This document shows, one piece after another, positions 14,163-22,204 of a stretch of 33,257 nucleotides of DNA. Numbering within the stretch: position 1 is the first letter of the stretch; each line of letters opens with the position of its first letter. Source of the stretch: Burkholderiales bacterium. Its GTDB lineage: Bacteria; Pseudomonadota; Gammaproteobacteria; Burkholderiales; Burkholderiaceae_C. Both the position numbers and the translations under genes were made by a program. The stretch spans positions 1 through 33,257 of the forward strand of contig JAGWTU010000060.1 of NCBI GenBank assembly GCA_028868825.1, written 5' to 3'. The notes below the pieces were generated by a model, which worked only from the letters and a program-made list of their open reading frames with translations, ran no database searches and was not told the DNA's origin.

Positions 14163-15908
14163 TCAACGCTGGCGGACGTAGATCCCCGGTGCCTCGTCGA
14201 GCACGTCGTAGCCCTTGCGCGGCGCACCCATCGCCGGCGGCTTCACCTTGGCGCCGGAATGCGCCACCAGCCATTGCTGCCAGGCCGGCCACCAGGAGCC
14301 TTCGCTCTTCGGCGCGGCTTCCATCCAGTCCTCGGGCGCCAGATGCGGATCGGCGAGCCGGCGCGTGCGCATGCGGTAATGCCGCTTCGGATGGACCGGT
14401 CCGGCGACGATGCCCGCGTTGTGGCCGCTGGCCGTCAGCAGGAAGGTCAGATCGTCCGAGCGCACGAGGTTGTCGACCTTGTAGACCGATTTCCACGGCG
14501 CGACGTGATCGGCCTCGGTGCCGACGACGAACATCGGCACGCGGATGTCCGACAGGCGGATCGTCTTGCCATCGACCGGGAAGCGGTTCGTCGCCAGTTC
14601 GTTGTCGAGATAGAGGCGATACAGGTATTCCGAATGCATGCGCCAGGGCATGCGCGTGCCGTCGGCATTCCAGGCCATGAGGTCGATCATGCGATCGCGC
14701 TGGCCCTTCAGGTATTGGCCGACGATGGGCTGCCAGAGCAGGTCGCGCGCGCGCAACATCGCGAAGGCGCCGCCCATCTGCCGGCTCTCGAGCACACCCT
14801 TCTTGTTCATCGTCGCCTCGAGCATCGCGAGCTGGCTCGGGTTGACGAAGAAGGCCAGTTCGCCCGGCTCGGAGAAATCGGTTTGCGCCGCGAACATCGT
14901 CATCGACGCCAGCCGCTCGTCGCGATTGCGCGCCAGTGCCGCGGCGCCGATGGCCAGCAGCGTGCCGCCGATGCAATAGCCGACGGCGTGGACCTTGTGC
15001 CTGGGCACGATGGCCGTGACGGCGTCGAGCGCGGCCTTGAATCCCTGCTCGAGATAGTCGTCCATGCCGAGGTCGCGGTCGTCCTCGCCGGGGTTCTTCC
15101 ACGACATCATGAACACCGTGTGACCCTGGTCGACGAGGTACTTGACCATCGAATTGCGCGGGCTCAGATCGAGGATGTAGTACTTCATGATCCACGCCGG
15201 CACGATGAGCACGGGCTCGGCGTGCACCGACGGCGTCGTCGGCGCGTACTGGATGAGTTCGATCAGCTCGTTGCGGAAGACGACCTTGCCCGGCGTCACC
15301 GCGACATTGCGGCCGACCTCGAATTCCTCGGTGCCCGCCGGTGCGCCGCCCTTGAGCGTGCGCCCGAGATCCTCGATCAGGTTCTTGAATCCACGCGTCA
15401 GGTTCTGCCCCTGCTCTTCCTGGGTCAGCGCCAGCAGTTCCGGATTCGAGGCCAGGAAATTCGACGGCGAGGTCGTATCGCCGAGCAGGCGCACCGCGAA
15501 TTCCAGCAATTGGCTGTGATATTCGCTGACGCCCTGGACACCGCGCACGGCCTCGTTCATCAGCGCCATCTGGTTCTGGTAGGCGCGCGCGAAGACGTTG
15601 AACGGGAATTGCGACCAGGGCTGGGCCGCGAAGCGGCGATCGGCTTCACCGTCCAGGCCCCCGGCGGGCGGTGTCGGCGCGCCGGCCAGCGCGCGCAGCG
15701 CGAACAGCCAGGTGTCGCCCGCCCGCACGGCGGCGTTGCGCTGCAGCTCACGCTGCTTGGACGGCGACAGCGCCAGGTGCGAGACCCAGTCGGCCCAGGC
15801 CGTCGTGAAGGCCGTCGGCGCAAGCCCGGCCGTCATCTGCGCCACCTGGGCGCGGAAATCCCGATCGATGTCCTGGGTCGTCGGGGCCGGCTTGTGCTGA
15901 CGGGTCAT
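14163..15908 (-). CDS. phaC: Class I poly(3-hydroxyalkanoate) synthase PhaC
   Basis: A 581-residue cytoplasmic polymerase that joins (R)-3-hydroxyacyl-CoA units into polyhydroxyalkanoate on storage granules. The lipase-like box GYCIGG holds the nucleophile C312. The rest of the triad is D467 (EADHVAPWKS) and H496 (SGHNAGIV). The length and the N-terminal about 190-residue domain (ending near SNFLASNPE) are those of class I enzymes such as Cupriavidus PhaC. It follows the SDR gene by 9 bp on the same strand. It converges with the RNB gene across 22 bp, with no clear terminator. Carbon storage is common in diazotrophic betaproteobacteria. Confidence 0.96.
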   Translation of the reverse strand: MTRQHKPAPTTQDIDRDFRAQVAQMTAGLAPTAFTTAWADWVSHLALSPSKQRELQRNAAVRAGDTWLFALRALAGAPTPPAGGLDGEADRRFAAQPWSQFPFNVFARAYQNQMALMNEAVRGVQGVSEYHSQLLEFAVRLLGDTTSPSNFLASNPELLALTQEEQGQNLTRGFKNLIEDLGRTLKGGAPAGTEEFEVGRNVAVTPGKVVFRNELIELIQYAPTTPSVHAEPVLIVPAWIMKYYILDLSPRNSMVKYLVDQGHTVFMMSWKNPGEDDRDLGMDDYLEQGFKAALDAVTAIVPRHKVHAVGYCIGGTLLAIGAAALARNRDERLASMTMFAAQTDFSEPGELAFFVNPSQLAMLEATMNKKGVLESRQMGGAFAMLRARDLLWQPIVGQYLKGQRDRMIDLMAWNADGTRMPWRMHSEYLYRLYLDNELATNRFPVDGKTIRLSDIRVPMFVVGTEADHVAPWKSVYKVDNLVRSDDLTFLLTASGHNAGIVAGPVHPKRHYRMRTRRLADPHLAPEDWMEAAPKSEGSWWPAWQQWLVAHSGAKVKPPAMGAPRKGYDVLDEAPGIYVRQR

Positions 15909-15917
15909 GGGCGCCGC

Positions 15918-16733
15918 TCAAGCCGGCGCGTGCCAGCCGGCGTCGACCCAGAGCTCGCCGCTGACGGCCGAATTGGCCAGCATGAAGCAGATCGCGTCGG
16001 CGATCTCGGACGGCTGGATGAGGCGGCCGAGCTGCGTGTACGGCAGGATGTTCTTGGCGACGTAGTCGGTGCCCATCGCGCGCACCATCGGCGTGTCGGT
16101 GAAGCCGGGATGGATGACGCTGCAGCGCACGCCGTAGAACATCGCCTCCTTCATGATCGTCGCGGCGGCGCCCTCGAGACCGGCCTTGGTGCTGGCGTAC
16201 GAGATCTGACCGCGGTTACCCTGCGACGAGATCGACCCGATGAAGACCACCGAGCCCTGCATGCCCTCCCCGGGCTGCCAGCGCTTGAGGCCGCGGGCGG
16301 CGCGGTCCTCGGCGACGCGCGCGATCATCTCCAGCGCCCAGTACACGGGCGCGATGAGGTTGACGTCGACGACGAGCTTGAACAGCTCCTGCGGATAGAT
16401 GCGCGCCTTGCCGGTGGTCTTGTCGACGCGCACGGCGAGTTCGTCGCGGGTGATGCCGGCGGCCGGCACGCACAGCGTGACGGGTCCGTATTTGCGACTG
16501 ATCGAGTCGAAGACCGAGGCGCGGAACTTCTCGTCGGTGGTGTCGCCCTGGAAGGGGATCGCGAAGGTGCGACCGGCTTCGGCGTTGAGCTTGGCCGCGA
16601 CATCCTCGACGGCCTCGCTGACGTCGACGAGCGCGACGGCCGTGACATCGCGCCGCGCCATCGCGGCGGCCACCGCGCGGCCGATGCCGCTGCCACCGCC
16701 GGTGATCACGGCAACCCGGTTCAGGAATTCCAT
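15918..16733 (-). CDS. Short-chain dehydrogenase/reductase, probable acyl-CoA reductase of the phaC operon
   Basis: A 271-residue NAD(P)-dependent SDR. The cofactor loop TGGGSGIGR is at about 10-18. The catalytic Y179 and K183 are in YASTK, the Ser is in IGSISSQG, and the Asn is in VDVNL. The usual NNAG motif reads PAAG. It ends AVSGELWVDAGWHAPA. The start at 16733 is chosen over an upstream ATG because GGGAG precedes it and the Rossmann fold begins at once. It ends 9 bp before phaC. It may act as an acetoacetyl-CoA or 3-hydroxyacyl-CoA oxidoreductase for the polymer, but it is longer than classical PhaB (about 246 residues), so its substrate is uncertain. The 204 bp upstream hold no gene that I can see. 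Confidence 0.85.
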   Translation of the reverse strand: MEFLNRVAVITGGGSGIGRAVAAAMARRDVTAVALVDVSEAVEDVAAKLNAEAGRTFAIPFQGDTTDEKFRASVFDSISRKYGPVTLCVPAAGITRDELAVRVDKTTGKARIYPQELFKLVVDVNLIAPVYWALEMIARVAEDRAARGLKRWQPGEGMQGSVVFIGSISSQGNRGQISYASTKAGLEGAAATIMKEAMFYGVRCSVIHPGFTDTPMVRAMGTDYVAKNILPYTQLGRLIQPSEIADAICFMLANSAVSGELWVDAGWHAPA

Positions 16734-16937
16734 GGTGTCTCCCTCGTCTGTGATGCGCCGCAGCATTCTAGGTCGCGGTCATCGTCGCGGCCGTGCCGGG
16801 AATCCCCGGGGAAGCCCGCATTTCGAGGCGGCTTGCGCTGGCGCAAAGTCGTCGCGCGCTCACGCCGCGATTCGGCCCCGACTCGATTTCTCGCGGCGGC
16901 TTCGCGGCCTCGGTCCGGCCGGTCATGCCGGGCCGCT

Positions 16938-18260
16938 TCATCGCTGCGGCATGTCCTTCGCCGAATAGCCCAGGCTGACCGTGGCGTCCTCGGGGATGGG
17001 CGGCATCATCGCGTTCCACGCCTGCCATTGCGCACGCAGCGCGGCCAGGCGTTCGGGTTCGAGCGGAGCCCGGTTCGCGCGCTCGCGCTCGTCGGTCTCG
17101 ACGTCGAAGAGGTAGTCGTGGCCGTCGACGTGCAGGTATTTCCAGCGCCCGTCGCGCAGCGCGCGCTGGCCGCGGTGCTTCATGCGCCAGGCCATCGCGC
17201 GCGCGAACGTCGGACCGCCTTCGAGCACCGGCAGCAGCGAGACGCCGTCGAGTGGATAGTCGGGATGCGGCGCGACGCCGGCCGCGGCCAGCATCGTCGC
17301 CGACCAGTCCATCGTCAGGCAATGCTGTTCGCTCACCGCCCCCGGCGCGATGCGCGCGGGCCATTGCGCAACCCAGGGCACACGGATGCCGCCCTCGGTG
17401 AGGTCCATCTTGCCGCCCACCAGCGGCCAGTTGTCGGAAAAGCGCTCGCCGCCGTTGTCGCTCGTGAAGACGACCAGCGTGTCGTCGGCGACGCCGGCGC
17501 GCTCGAGCGCCGCGAGCACGCGCCCGATGCCCTCGTCCATGTGGTGGATCATGCGCTGGTAGACATGGATGCTGCCGCCGTGCAGGTGGAAGAGGTTGCG
17601 CCGCACCTCCTCGACGAGCGCGGCGTCATCGCGCGTCTCCCAGGGCCAGTGCGGCGCCGTGTAATGCAGGCTCAGGAAAAAGGGCGCGCCGGCCGCGGCG
17701 ACGCGTCCGAGCCAGTCCTCGGCGCGTTCGGTGATGAGGTCGGTGAGGTAGCCCTGGCGTTCGACTTCGGCCTCGCCCTCCCAGAGGTCGTGCACGCCGG
17801 AACTGCTGTGGTGGCTGAAGTAATCGACGCCGCCCGACATCGGGCCGAAGAATTCCTCGTAGCCCGAACGCAGCGGGCCGAAATGCGGCGGATAGCCAAG
17901 ATGCCATTTGCCGGCCAGCGCCGTGCGATAGCCGGCGCCGCGCAGCAGCGATGGCAGGGTCGGATGGGCCGGCGGCAGGCCGAGCACGTCGCTGCCGCGA
18001 CTGCGGCTGTTGATCGGCTCGTCGGCGGCGCCGCGCAGCCGGTATTGCCAGCGCGCGGTCATCAGCGCGAAGCGGGTCGGCGAACAAACCGGTGAATTCG
18101 CGTAGCCGCGCGTGAAGCGCATGCCGCGCCCGGCCATGCCGTCGATCACCGGCGAGACGGCGCCGAAGCGCGCCGGACGGCCGCCGTAGCAGCCGAGGTC
18201 GGCATAGCCGAGGTCGTCGGCGACGATGTACACGAAATTCGGGCGCCGCGGGGCGGTCAT
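16938..18260 (-). CDS. Cytoplasmic sulfatase (arylsulfatase family)
   Basis: A 440-residue sulfate-ester hydrolase. The formylglycine site is C59 in VCSPTR, followed by LMTARW where relatives have L-T-G-R. Metal-binding residues include D15 and D16 (VADDLGYADLGCYGG) and the DNGG segment. GKWHLG at about 116-121 is the other hallmark. The protein begins directly with the sulfatase fold and has no signal peptide, so it should act in the cytoplasm. Its start lies 12 bp after the Bug-type gene, with an AAGGG ribosome site. No formylglycine-generating enzyme or anaerobic maturase is in the window. The substrate is unknown; phosphonate or phosphate-ester activity is possible in this superfamily. 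Confidence 0.92.
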   Translation of the reverse strand: MTAPRRPNFVYIVADDLGYADLGCYGGRPARFGAVSPVIDGMAGRGMRFTRGYANSPVCSPTRFALMTARWQYRLRGAADEPINSRSRGSDVLGLPPAHPTLPSLLRGAGYRTALAGKWHLGYPPHFGPLRSGYEEFFGPMSGGVDYFSHHSSSGVHDLWEGEAEVERQGYLTDLITERAEDWLGRVAAAGAPFFLSLHYTAPHWPWETRDDAALVEEVRRNLFHLHGGSIHVYQRMIHHMDEGIGRVLAALERAGVADDTLVVFTSDNGGERFSDNWPLVGGKMDLTEGGIRVPWVAQWPARIAPGAVSEQHCLTMDWSATMLAAAGVAPHPDYPLDGVSLLPVLEGGPTFARAMAWRMKHRGQRALRDGRWKYLHVDGHDYLFDVETDERERANRAPLEPERLAALRAQWQAWNAMMPPIPEDATVSLGYSAKDMPQR

Positions 18261-18272
18261 GCGAACCCTTGC

Positions 18273-19250
18273 TCAGTCGTTGGGCTTGAATCCGGAAGCG
18301 GCGACGATGGGTTTCCACATCGCCGCCTCGCGGTCACGCAGCGCCGCCATCTCGGCGCTGCTCATCGGCCCAGGCTCCAGGCCCAGCAGCGCCAGACGCG
18401 ATTTCAGCGCCGGCGTCGCCTGCGCTTGCGCCAGGCCGCGGTTGATCTTCTCGACCAGGGCCGACGGCATCCCGGCCGGGCCCCACAGGCCATACCACAG
18501 CGGCACGTCGACGTCGTAGCCGAGTTCCTTCAACGTCGGCACGCCGTCGACGAAAGGGCTGCGCCGGGTGCTGGCGGTGGCGAGGATGCGCACGCGGCCG
18601 GCCTTGTGCAGCGCCATCGCTTCGGTCACCGGCGAGATCACCGCTGCGAGGGTGCCGGCCGCGAGGTCGTTCATCGACAGCGGCGAGCCGCGGTAAGGCA
18701 CGTGGTTCAGGTGGATCCCGAGCGCGCTGGCCACGCGCAGGCCGACGAAATGCGGCAAGGTGCCGGCACCGGGCGAGCCGAAGTTGGCCTGCGTCGGGTG
18801 GGCCAGGATCCAGGCGCGGAACTCGGCCACCGACTTGGCGCCGGTGAGCGGGCCGGTGCTCAGCGCGAAGTCGCCCACGGCCAGATGCGCCAGCGGCGTG
18901 AAGTCCTTGGCCGGATCGAAGCGCAGGTTCTTGAAGACGTAGGGGAACAGCGTCATCGGCCCCTGCGGCGCGACGACCAGGGTCGAGCCGTCGGGCTTGG
19001 CGGCCTTGACCTGCTCGATCGCGATGCGGCCGCTGGCGCCGGAGATGTTCTCGACGATGGCGTTGCCACCGAGCAGGGGGCCGAGCACCTCGGCCGCCAT
19101 GCGCGCGAGGCCGTCGACGCTGCCGCCGGGCGCGAAACCGCAGAGCACGCGTATCGAACCGCCCTGCGCCTGCGCGTCGACGATCGTCGCTGAAAGTGCG
19201 AGTGCGGCTGCCTGTTGCAGCCACAGCCGTCGGTGCGTGCTGTCGATCAT
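18273..19250 (-). CDS. Bug-family (TctC-like) periplasmic solute-binding protein
   Basis: A 325-residue periplasmic binding protein of the tripartite tricarboxylate transporter type. A Tat-like or Sec signal peptide spans about residues 1-29 (RRLWLQQAAALALSATIVDAQAQ). It is followed by the family start IRVLCGFAPGGSVD, NISGASGRIAIEQVKAAKPDG and a GSPGAGTLPHFVG ligand loop. The ATG at 19250 is chosen because it begins the signal peptide; an upstream ATG adds an unlikely leader. No TctA or TctB membrane partner is nearby, as is usual for the many orphan Bug proteins of Burkholderiales. It shares an operon with the sulfatase and is divergent from a LysR gene. Confidence 0.9.
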   Translation of the reverse strand: MIDSTHRRLWLQQAAALALSATIVDAQAQGGSIRVLCGFAPGGSVDGLARMAAEVLGPLLGGNAIVENISGASGRIAIEQVKAAKPDGSTLVVAPQGPMTLFPYVFKNLRFDPAKDFTPLAHLAVGDFALSTGPLTGAKSVAEFRAWILAHPTQANFGSPGAGTLPHFVGLRVASALGIHLNHVPYRGSPLSMNDLAAGTLAAVISPVTEAMALHKAGRVRILATASTRRSPFVDGVPTLKELGYDVDVPLWYGLWGPAGMPSALVEKINRGLAQAQATPALKSRLALLGLEPGPMSSAEMAALRDREAAMWKPIVAASGFKPND

Positions 19251-19318
19251 GGGTCTGGCCTCCAGGGCGCAGGGGAAGAGGCGGCCGACTCTAGCGGCGG
19301 CGGGGTAGCGGAACAAAT

Positions 19319-19334
19319 AGCAGAATCGACTGCT
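19319..19334. promoter_or_regulatory. Inverted repeat, likely LysR-type operator
   Basis: AGCAG, six bases, CTGCT, in the 106-bp gap between the divergent Bug/sulfatase operon and the LysR gene, 22 bp before the LysR start codon. The position fits autoregulation plus control of the divergent operon. It is not an exact T-N11-A box. Confidence 0.45.
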
Positions 19335-19356
19335 GGATAACCAAACGGCATCACCG

Positions 19357-20283
19357 GTGACCCTACAGCAGTTGCAGGACGTGCTCGCGCTGGCCCAGCA
19401 TGGCAGCCTGCATGCCGCCGCGCGGGCCAGCGGTCAGACGCAGCCGGCGCTGACGAAGTCGCTGGGCCGCCTCGAGGCCGATCTCGGGGCCGAGTTGTTC
19501 GAGCGGCATTCGCGCGGCGTGCGACCCACCGAAGCGGGCCGCAGGCTCATCGAACATGCCCAGCGCATCGTGGCCGAGGCGGCCCGGGCCCGCGACACGG
19601 TGGCCCAGCTGAGCGGTGACCGCCGGGGTCGCGTGGCCTACGGCATCTCGGTCGCCGCATCGATCCTGCTCGCGCCGCTGGCGCTGCAGCAATTCCGACA
19701 CCGCTATCCGCAGGTGTCGCTGCACAGCCGCAGCGGCCTGTATCACACGCTGGCCCCTGCGCTGCGCGAAGGTCAATTCGATTTCGCGATCTGCCCCGTT
19801 CCGCCCGGCGCGGAGGACCTGCAGCTGGTGCAGCAAGCGCTCCTGCGCAGCGACATGGTCATCGTCGCCCGCCACGGCCATCCGATGGCCGGCGCGCGCA
19901 CGCTGGCGACGCTGGCCGACGCGAGCTTCGTCACCGGCGGGCCCCGGGGTCTGCCCGGCGGCGGCATCTACGAGACGTTCGAGCAGGCCGGTCTGGGCGA
20001 ACCCCGCATCGCGCTGCATACCGACGGCCTGTTCGACACGGTGGCGATGGTGGCCGGCACCGACTGCCTGGCGATGGTTCCGGCGGCCCTCGCGCGCAGC
20101 GGGCTCATGCGGGAGCGCCTGGTGCCGCTGGCCTTGCGCGACGCCATGCCGGTGTACGAAGTGGCCCTGTTCCAGCAGCGCGGCGTGCCGCCGACGCCGG
20201 CGGCCGACGAACTGATGCGCGAATTCGCGCGCGCGGCGGCGCACCTCCACGCACAGGTGAATTCGACGCAGCCGCTGGCCTGA
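19357..20283 (+). CDS. LysR-family transcriptional regulator
   Basis: A 308-residue regulator. The N-terminal winged helix-turn-helix covers about 1-60 (LQQLQDVLALAQHGSLHAAA, then QPALTKSLGRLEADLGAELFERHSRG). A co-inducer-binding domain of the periplasmic-binding type fills the rest. The start is GTG. It is divergent from the Bug-sulfatase operon with an inverted repeat between them, so it very likely controls that operon and itself. The effector is probably the Bug ligand or a product of the sulfatase, which is inference from the arrangement. Confidence 0.93.
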   Translation: MTLQQLQDVLALAQHGSLHAAARASGQTQPALTKSLGRLEADLGAELFERHSRGVRPTEAGRRLIEHAQRIVAEAARARDTVAQLSGDRRGRVAYGISVAASILLAPLALQQFRHRYPQVSLHSRSGLYHTLAPALREGQFDFAICPVPPGAEDLQLVQQALLRSDMVIVARHGHPMAGARTLATLADASFVTGGPRGLPGGGIYETFEQAGLGEPRIALHTDGLFDTVAMVAGTDCLAMVPAALARSGLMRERLVPLALRDAMPVYEVALFQQRGVPPTPAADELMREFARAAAHLHAQVNSTQPLA

Positions 20284-20322
20284 GCGCCGCGGGCATTCGA
20301 ATCCCCGGGAGCCGGTCGTTTC

Positions 20323-20344
20323 GCAGCCATCGCGCGACGGCTGC
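20323..20344. terminator. Palindromic hairpin between convergent LysR and ATP-grasp genes
   Basis: GCAGCCATCGC followed by GCGACGGCTGC is a 22-bp palindrome with one mismatch. It sits in the 121-bp gap between two convergent genes, where a bidirectional transcript end is expected. No U tract is present on either strand. Confidence 0.35.
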
Positions 20345-20404
20345 GCGCTCGCCGGCGCGGGCGGGAATCAGCGGCCGACGCACACCGCCGCCGAGTGCCC
20401 GTCT

Positions 20405-21364
20405 TCAGCATGACCCATCCGGCGCGAACGATGCCGCGACGATCTCGGCGGCGAGGTTGCGGCCCAGCGCGGCCGACAGCCCCACGTAGGCGCTCGTGAC
20501 GCGTGGATTGATCTCGATGACGACCGGGCCCGATCGCGCCTGCCAGACGAGGTCGACGCCGACGAAGCCGCGCAGCCCGGGGATGCCGAGGGCGATGAGG
20601 TCGACCAGCCGCGTCAGTCGCAATTGCCGCGGATCATCGGGATTCATCACATCGAGGTCGACGCCGGCAAATGAGACGACGCCATCGCCGCCGATCTCGA
20701 TGCGCTGCCGGTTCACGCTGAGCAGCCGCGCGCCGGTCGCGGCGCAGAGCAGCGACAGACTCAGCGCCTCGCCTTCGACCCAGGGCTCGACCGCGCAGAC
20801 GGAGCCAGCCTGCGCACGGTAGTCGGCAGCGGCCAGCGCAGACTCGCGGCTCGCGTGGACCCGCGTGGCGACGGCACCGGCACCGTCGTCGGGTTTGACG
20901 ACCCAGCGCACGACGTCGGCCGCCGACCCGAAGTCCAGCGGCGTGGGGATCCCCGCCGCGGCCAGATGCAGCAGCGTCGCGCGCTTGCTCGACGCCAGCC
21001 GGATCGCAGCGGCGTCGCAGCCGATCCAGCGGCAAGAAGAAGCGCCGACCTCCGCGACGCCGCGCTGGAGGTCGGCGAGCACGCCGCCGGTCTCGGGTGC
21101 GATGACCCAGACCGCGTCGTGCGCGGCGGCCTCGCGCGCCACGAAAGCCGGCGCGGTCTCGCCGGGACGCGCATGCACGTCGATGCCGGCGACGGTCAAC
21201 TCGACGGTGCCGATCTGCCGCAGATCGGCCGCCACGGCATCGCGCATCGCGCGTCCGGCTTCGAGCAGACCCGCATCGCCCGCCGCCGCGCCGGCGCTCA
21301 GGTGTTCGTACAGGATGATCCGGGATCTCGATGCCGGCGCCGTGCGGCCCCGTCCAGGCCGCAT
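20405..21364 (-). CDS. ATP-grasp family ligase
   Basis: A 319-residue ATP-grasp protein. After a basic start it begins RIILYEHLSAGA. The nucleotide-binding part includes LASSKRATLLHLAAAGIPTP, VVKPDDGAGAVAT and VEPWVEGEALSLSLL. The metal site is in GFVGVDLVW and VVIEINPRVTSAY (E and N). It resembles the ATP-grasp_3-like group that includes tyramine-glutamate ligase MfnD, although that resemblance is loose. Such enzymes join a carboxylate to an amine through an acyl-phosphate. The start at 21364 is chosen because its ATG overlaps the IclR stop as TGATG, which implies translational coupling. The substrate is unknown; its partners here are a regulator, a peptide-type transporter and a DUF917 protein. 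Confidence 0.8.
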   Translation of the reverse strand: MRPGRGRTAPASRSRIILYEHLSAGAAAGDAGLLEAGRAMRDAVAADLRQIGTVELTVAGIDVHARPGETAPAFVAREAAAHDAVWVIAPETGGVLADLQRGVAEVGASSCRWIGCDAAAIRLASSKRATLLHLAAAGIPTPLDFGSAADVVRWVVKPDDGAGAVATRVHASRESALAAADYRAQAGSVCAVEPWVEGEALSLSLLCAATGARLLSVNRQRIEIGGDGVVSFAGVDLDVMNPDDPRQLRLTRLVDLIALGIPGLRGFVGVDLVWQARSGPVVIEINPRVTSAYVGLSAALGRNLAAEIVAASFAPDGSC

Positions 21365-22131
21365 CAAGCCGCCGCGAAGGCGAGCCAGTACGCGTCGCCG
21401 ATGCGCTTGCCGACATAGCACGCGGCGTCGCGCACGCGCACCGCGAAGCGCGCGAGCAGCGCGTCCGAGACATCCTGCTCCGGCACGGCGATGCCGATGC
21501 CGTAGGCCTGCCCGCTGCCCGGGTCGACCACCGCCGCCGAGACGCCGGCGACATGCGGCACGTTCTCGCCGCGCGATTCCGACCAGCCGAGGCTGCGCGT
21601 GCGCGCCAGCCGGCCCAGCAGATCGGTCACCGTGCGCGGCGCATGGCCCGGGTGGTCGGGCAGCTTGCGCCCCACCAGCGCGACGACCTCCTGGTCGCTC
21701 ATGCGCGCGAGCAGCGCGCGGCCCATCGAATTGGCCGTCGCGGCGCCGCGCGAACCCGGCGGCGTGTAGACCTGCAGCAACTGCTTGCCGGTGCGCATCT
21801 GCACGACCATCGCGTCACGGCCGTCGAGCACGCTGATGTAGCCGGTGTAGCCGGTGTCGGCGACCAGGCTTTCGAGCGCCTCCTCGAGCAGCGAGGTGAC
21901 GCTGGTCGTCGTGCGGAAATGGAACGACGCCTCCATGATCACGGCACCCGGGCGGTAGGCGCGGGTCACCGCGTCGCGTTCGAGAAAACCGTATTCGGCC
22001 ATCATGCTCAGCGTGCGCGAAGCCGAGCTCTTGGGCATCCCGAGTTCGGCGACGGCGTCGGTCACCGTGATGTCCCGCCGCAGGCGGGCGATCAGCTTCA
22101 GCACGTCCACTGCGTTCGCCAGCGTGCTCAC
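21364..22131 (-). CDS. IclR-family transcriptional regulator
   Basis: A 255-residue regulator if it starts at the GTG at 22131. The winged helix at the N-terminus reads VSTLANAVDVLKLIARL and then MPKSSASRTLSMMAEYGFLERD. The C-terminal effector domain contains GYTGYISVLDGRDAMVV and SMGRALLARM. The open frame reaches back to an ATG at 22218, but that start would overlap the receptor gene and cross the terminator at 22155-22190, so it is unlikely. The GTG has only a weak GAG ribosome site. It is coupled to the ATP-grasp gene by a TGATG overlap. It probably controls the upstream OPT/DUF917/receptor operon; this is inference from the locus. Confidence 0.88.
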   Translation of the reverse strand: MSTLANAVDVLKLIARLRRDITVTDAVAELGMPKSSASRTLSMMAEYGFLERDAVTRAYRPGAVIMEASFHFRTTTSVTSLLEEALESLVADTGYTGYISVLDGRDAMVVQMRTGKQLLQVYTPPGSRGAATANSMGRALLARMSDQEVVALVGRKLPDHPGHAPRTVTDLLGRLARTRSLGWSESRGENVPHVAGVSAAVVDPGSGQAYGIGIAVPEQDVSDALLARFAVRVRDAACYVGKRIGDAYWLAFAAA

Positions 22132-22154
22132 GTCTCGACCATGGGTTGCGATGG

Positions 22155-22190
22155 GGAAAAGAAGGAAAAAAGGCCCGCGCGGCGGGCCTT
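22155..22190 (-). terminator. Rho-independent terminator after the TonB-dependent receptor gene
   Basis: Read on the minus strand, a perfect 9-bp stem (AAGGCCCGC and GCGGGCCTT around a 3-nt loop, 22170-22190) is followed by a run of six T and further T-rich sequence. It begins 14 bases after the receptor stop. This is the clearest intrinsic terminator in the window. Only 23 bases separate its end from the IclR start codon. Confidence 0.9.
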
Positions 22191-22204
22191 GCTTGGACAG
22201 GTGT

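Noticed and set aside
14259..18095. A 1278-codon open frame on the + strand
   Set aside because: It lies antisense to phaC, the SDR and the sulfatase, which all have clear family motifs. Its product is Arg/His/Asp-rich with no recognisable domain, as expected for a shadow frame in GC-rich DNA.
20291..20310. T-loop-like TTCGAATCCCC, possible tRNA
   Set aside because: No matching acceptor, D-arm or anticodon arm can be folded from the flanking bases, and the upstream part is coding sequence of the LysR gene.
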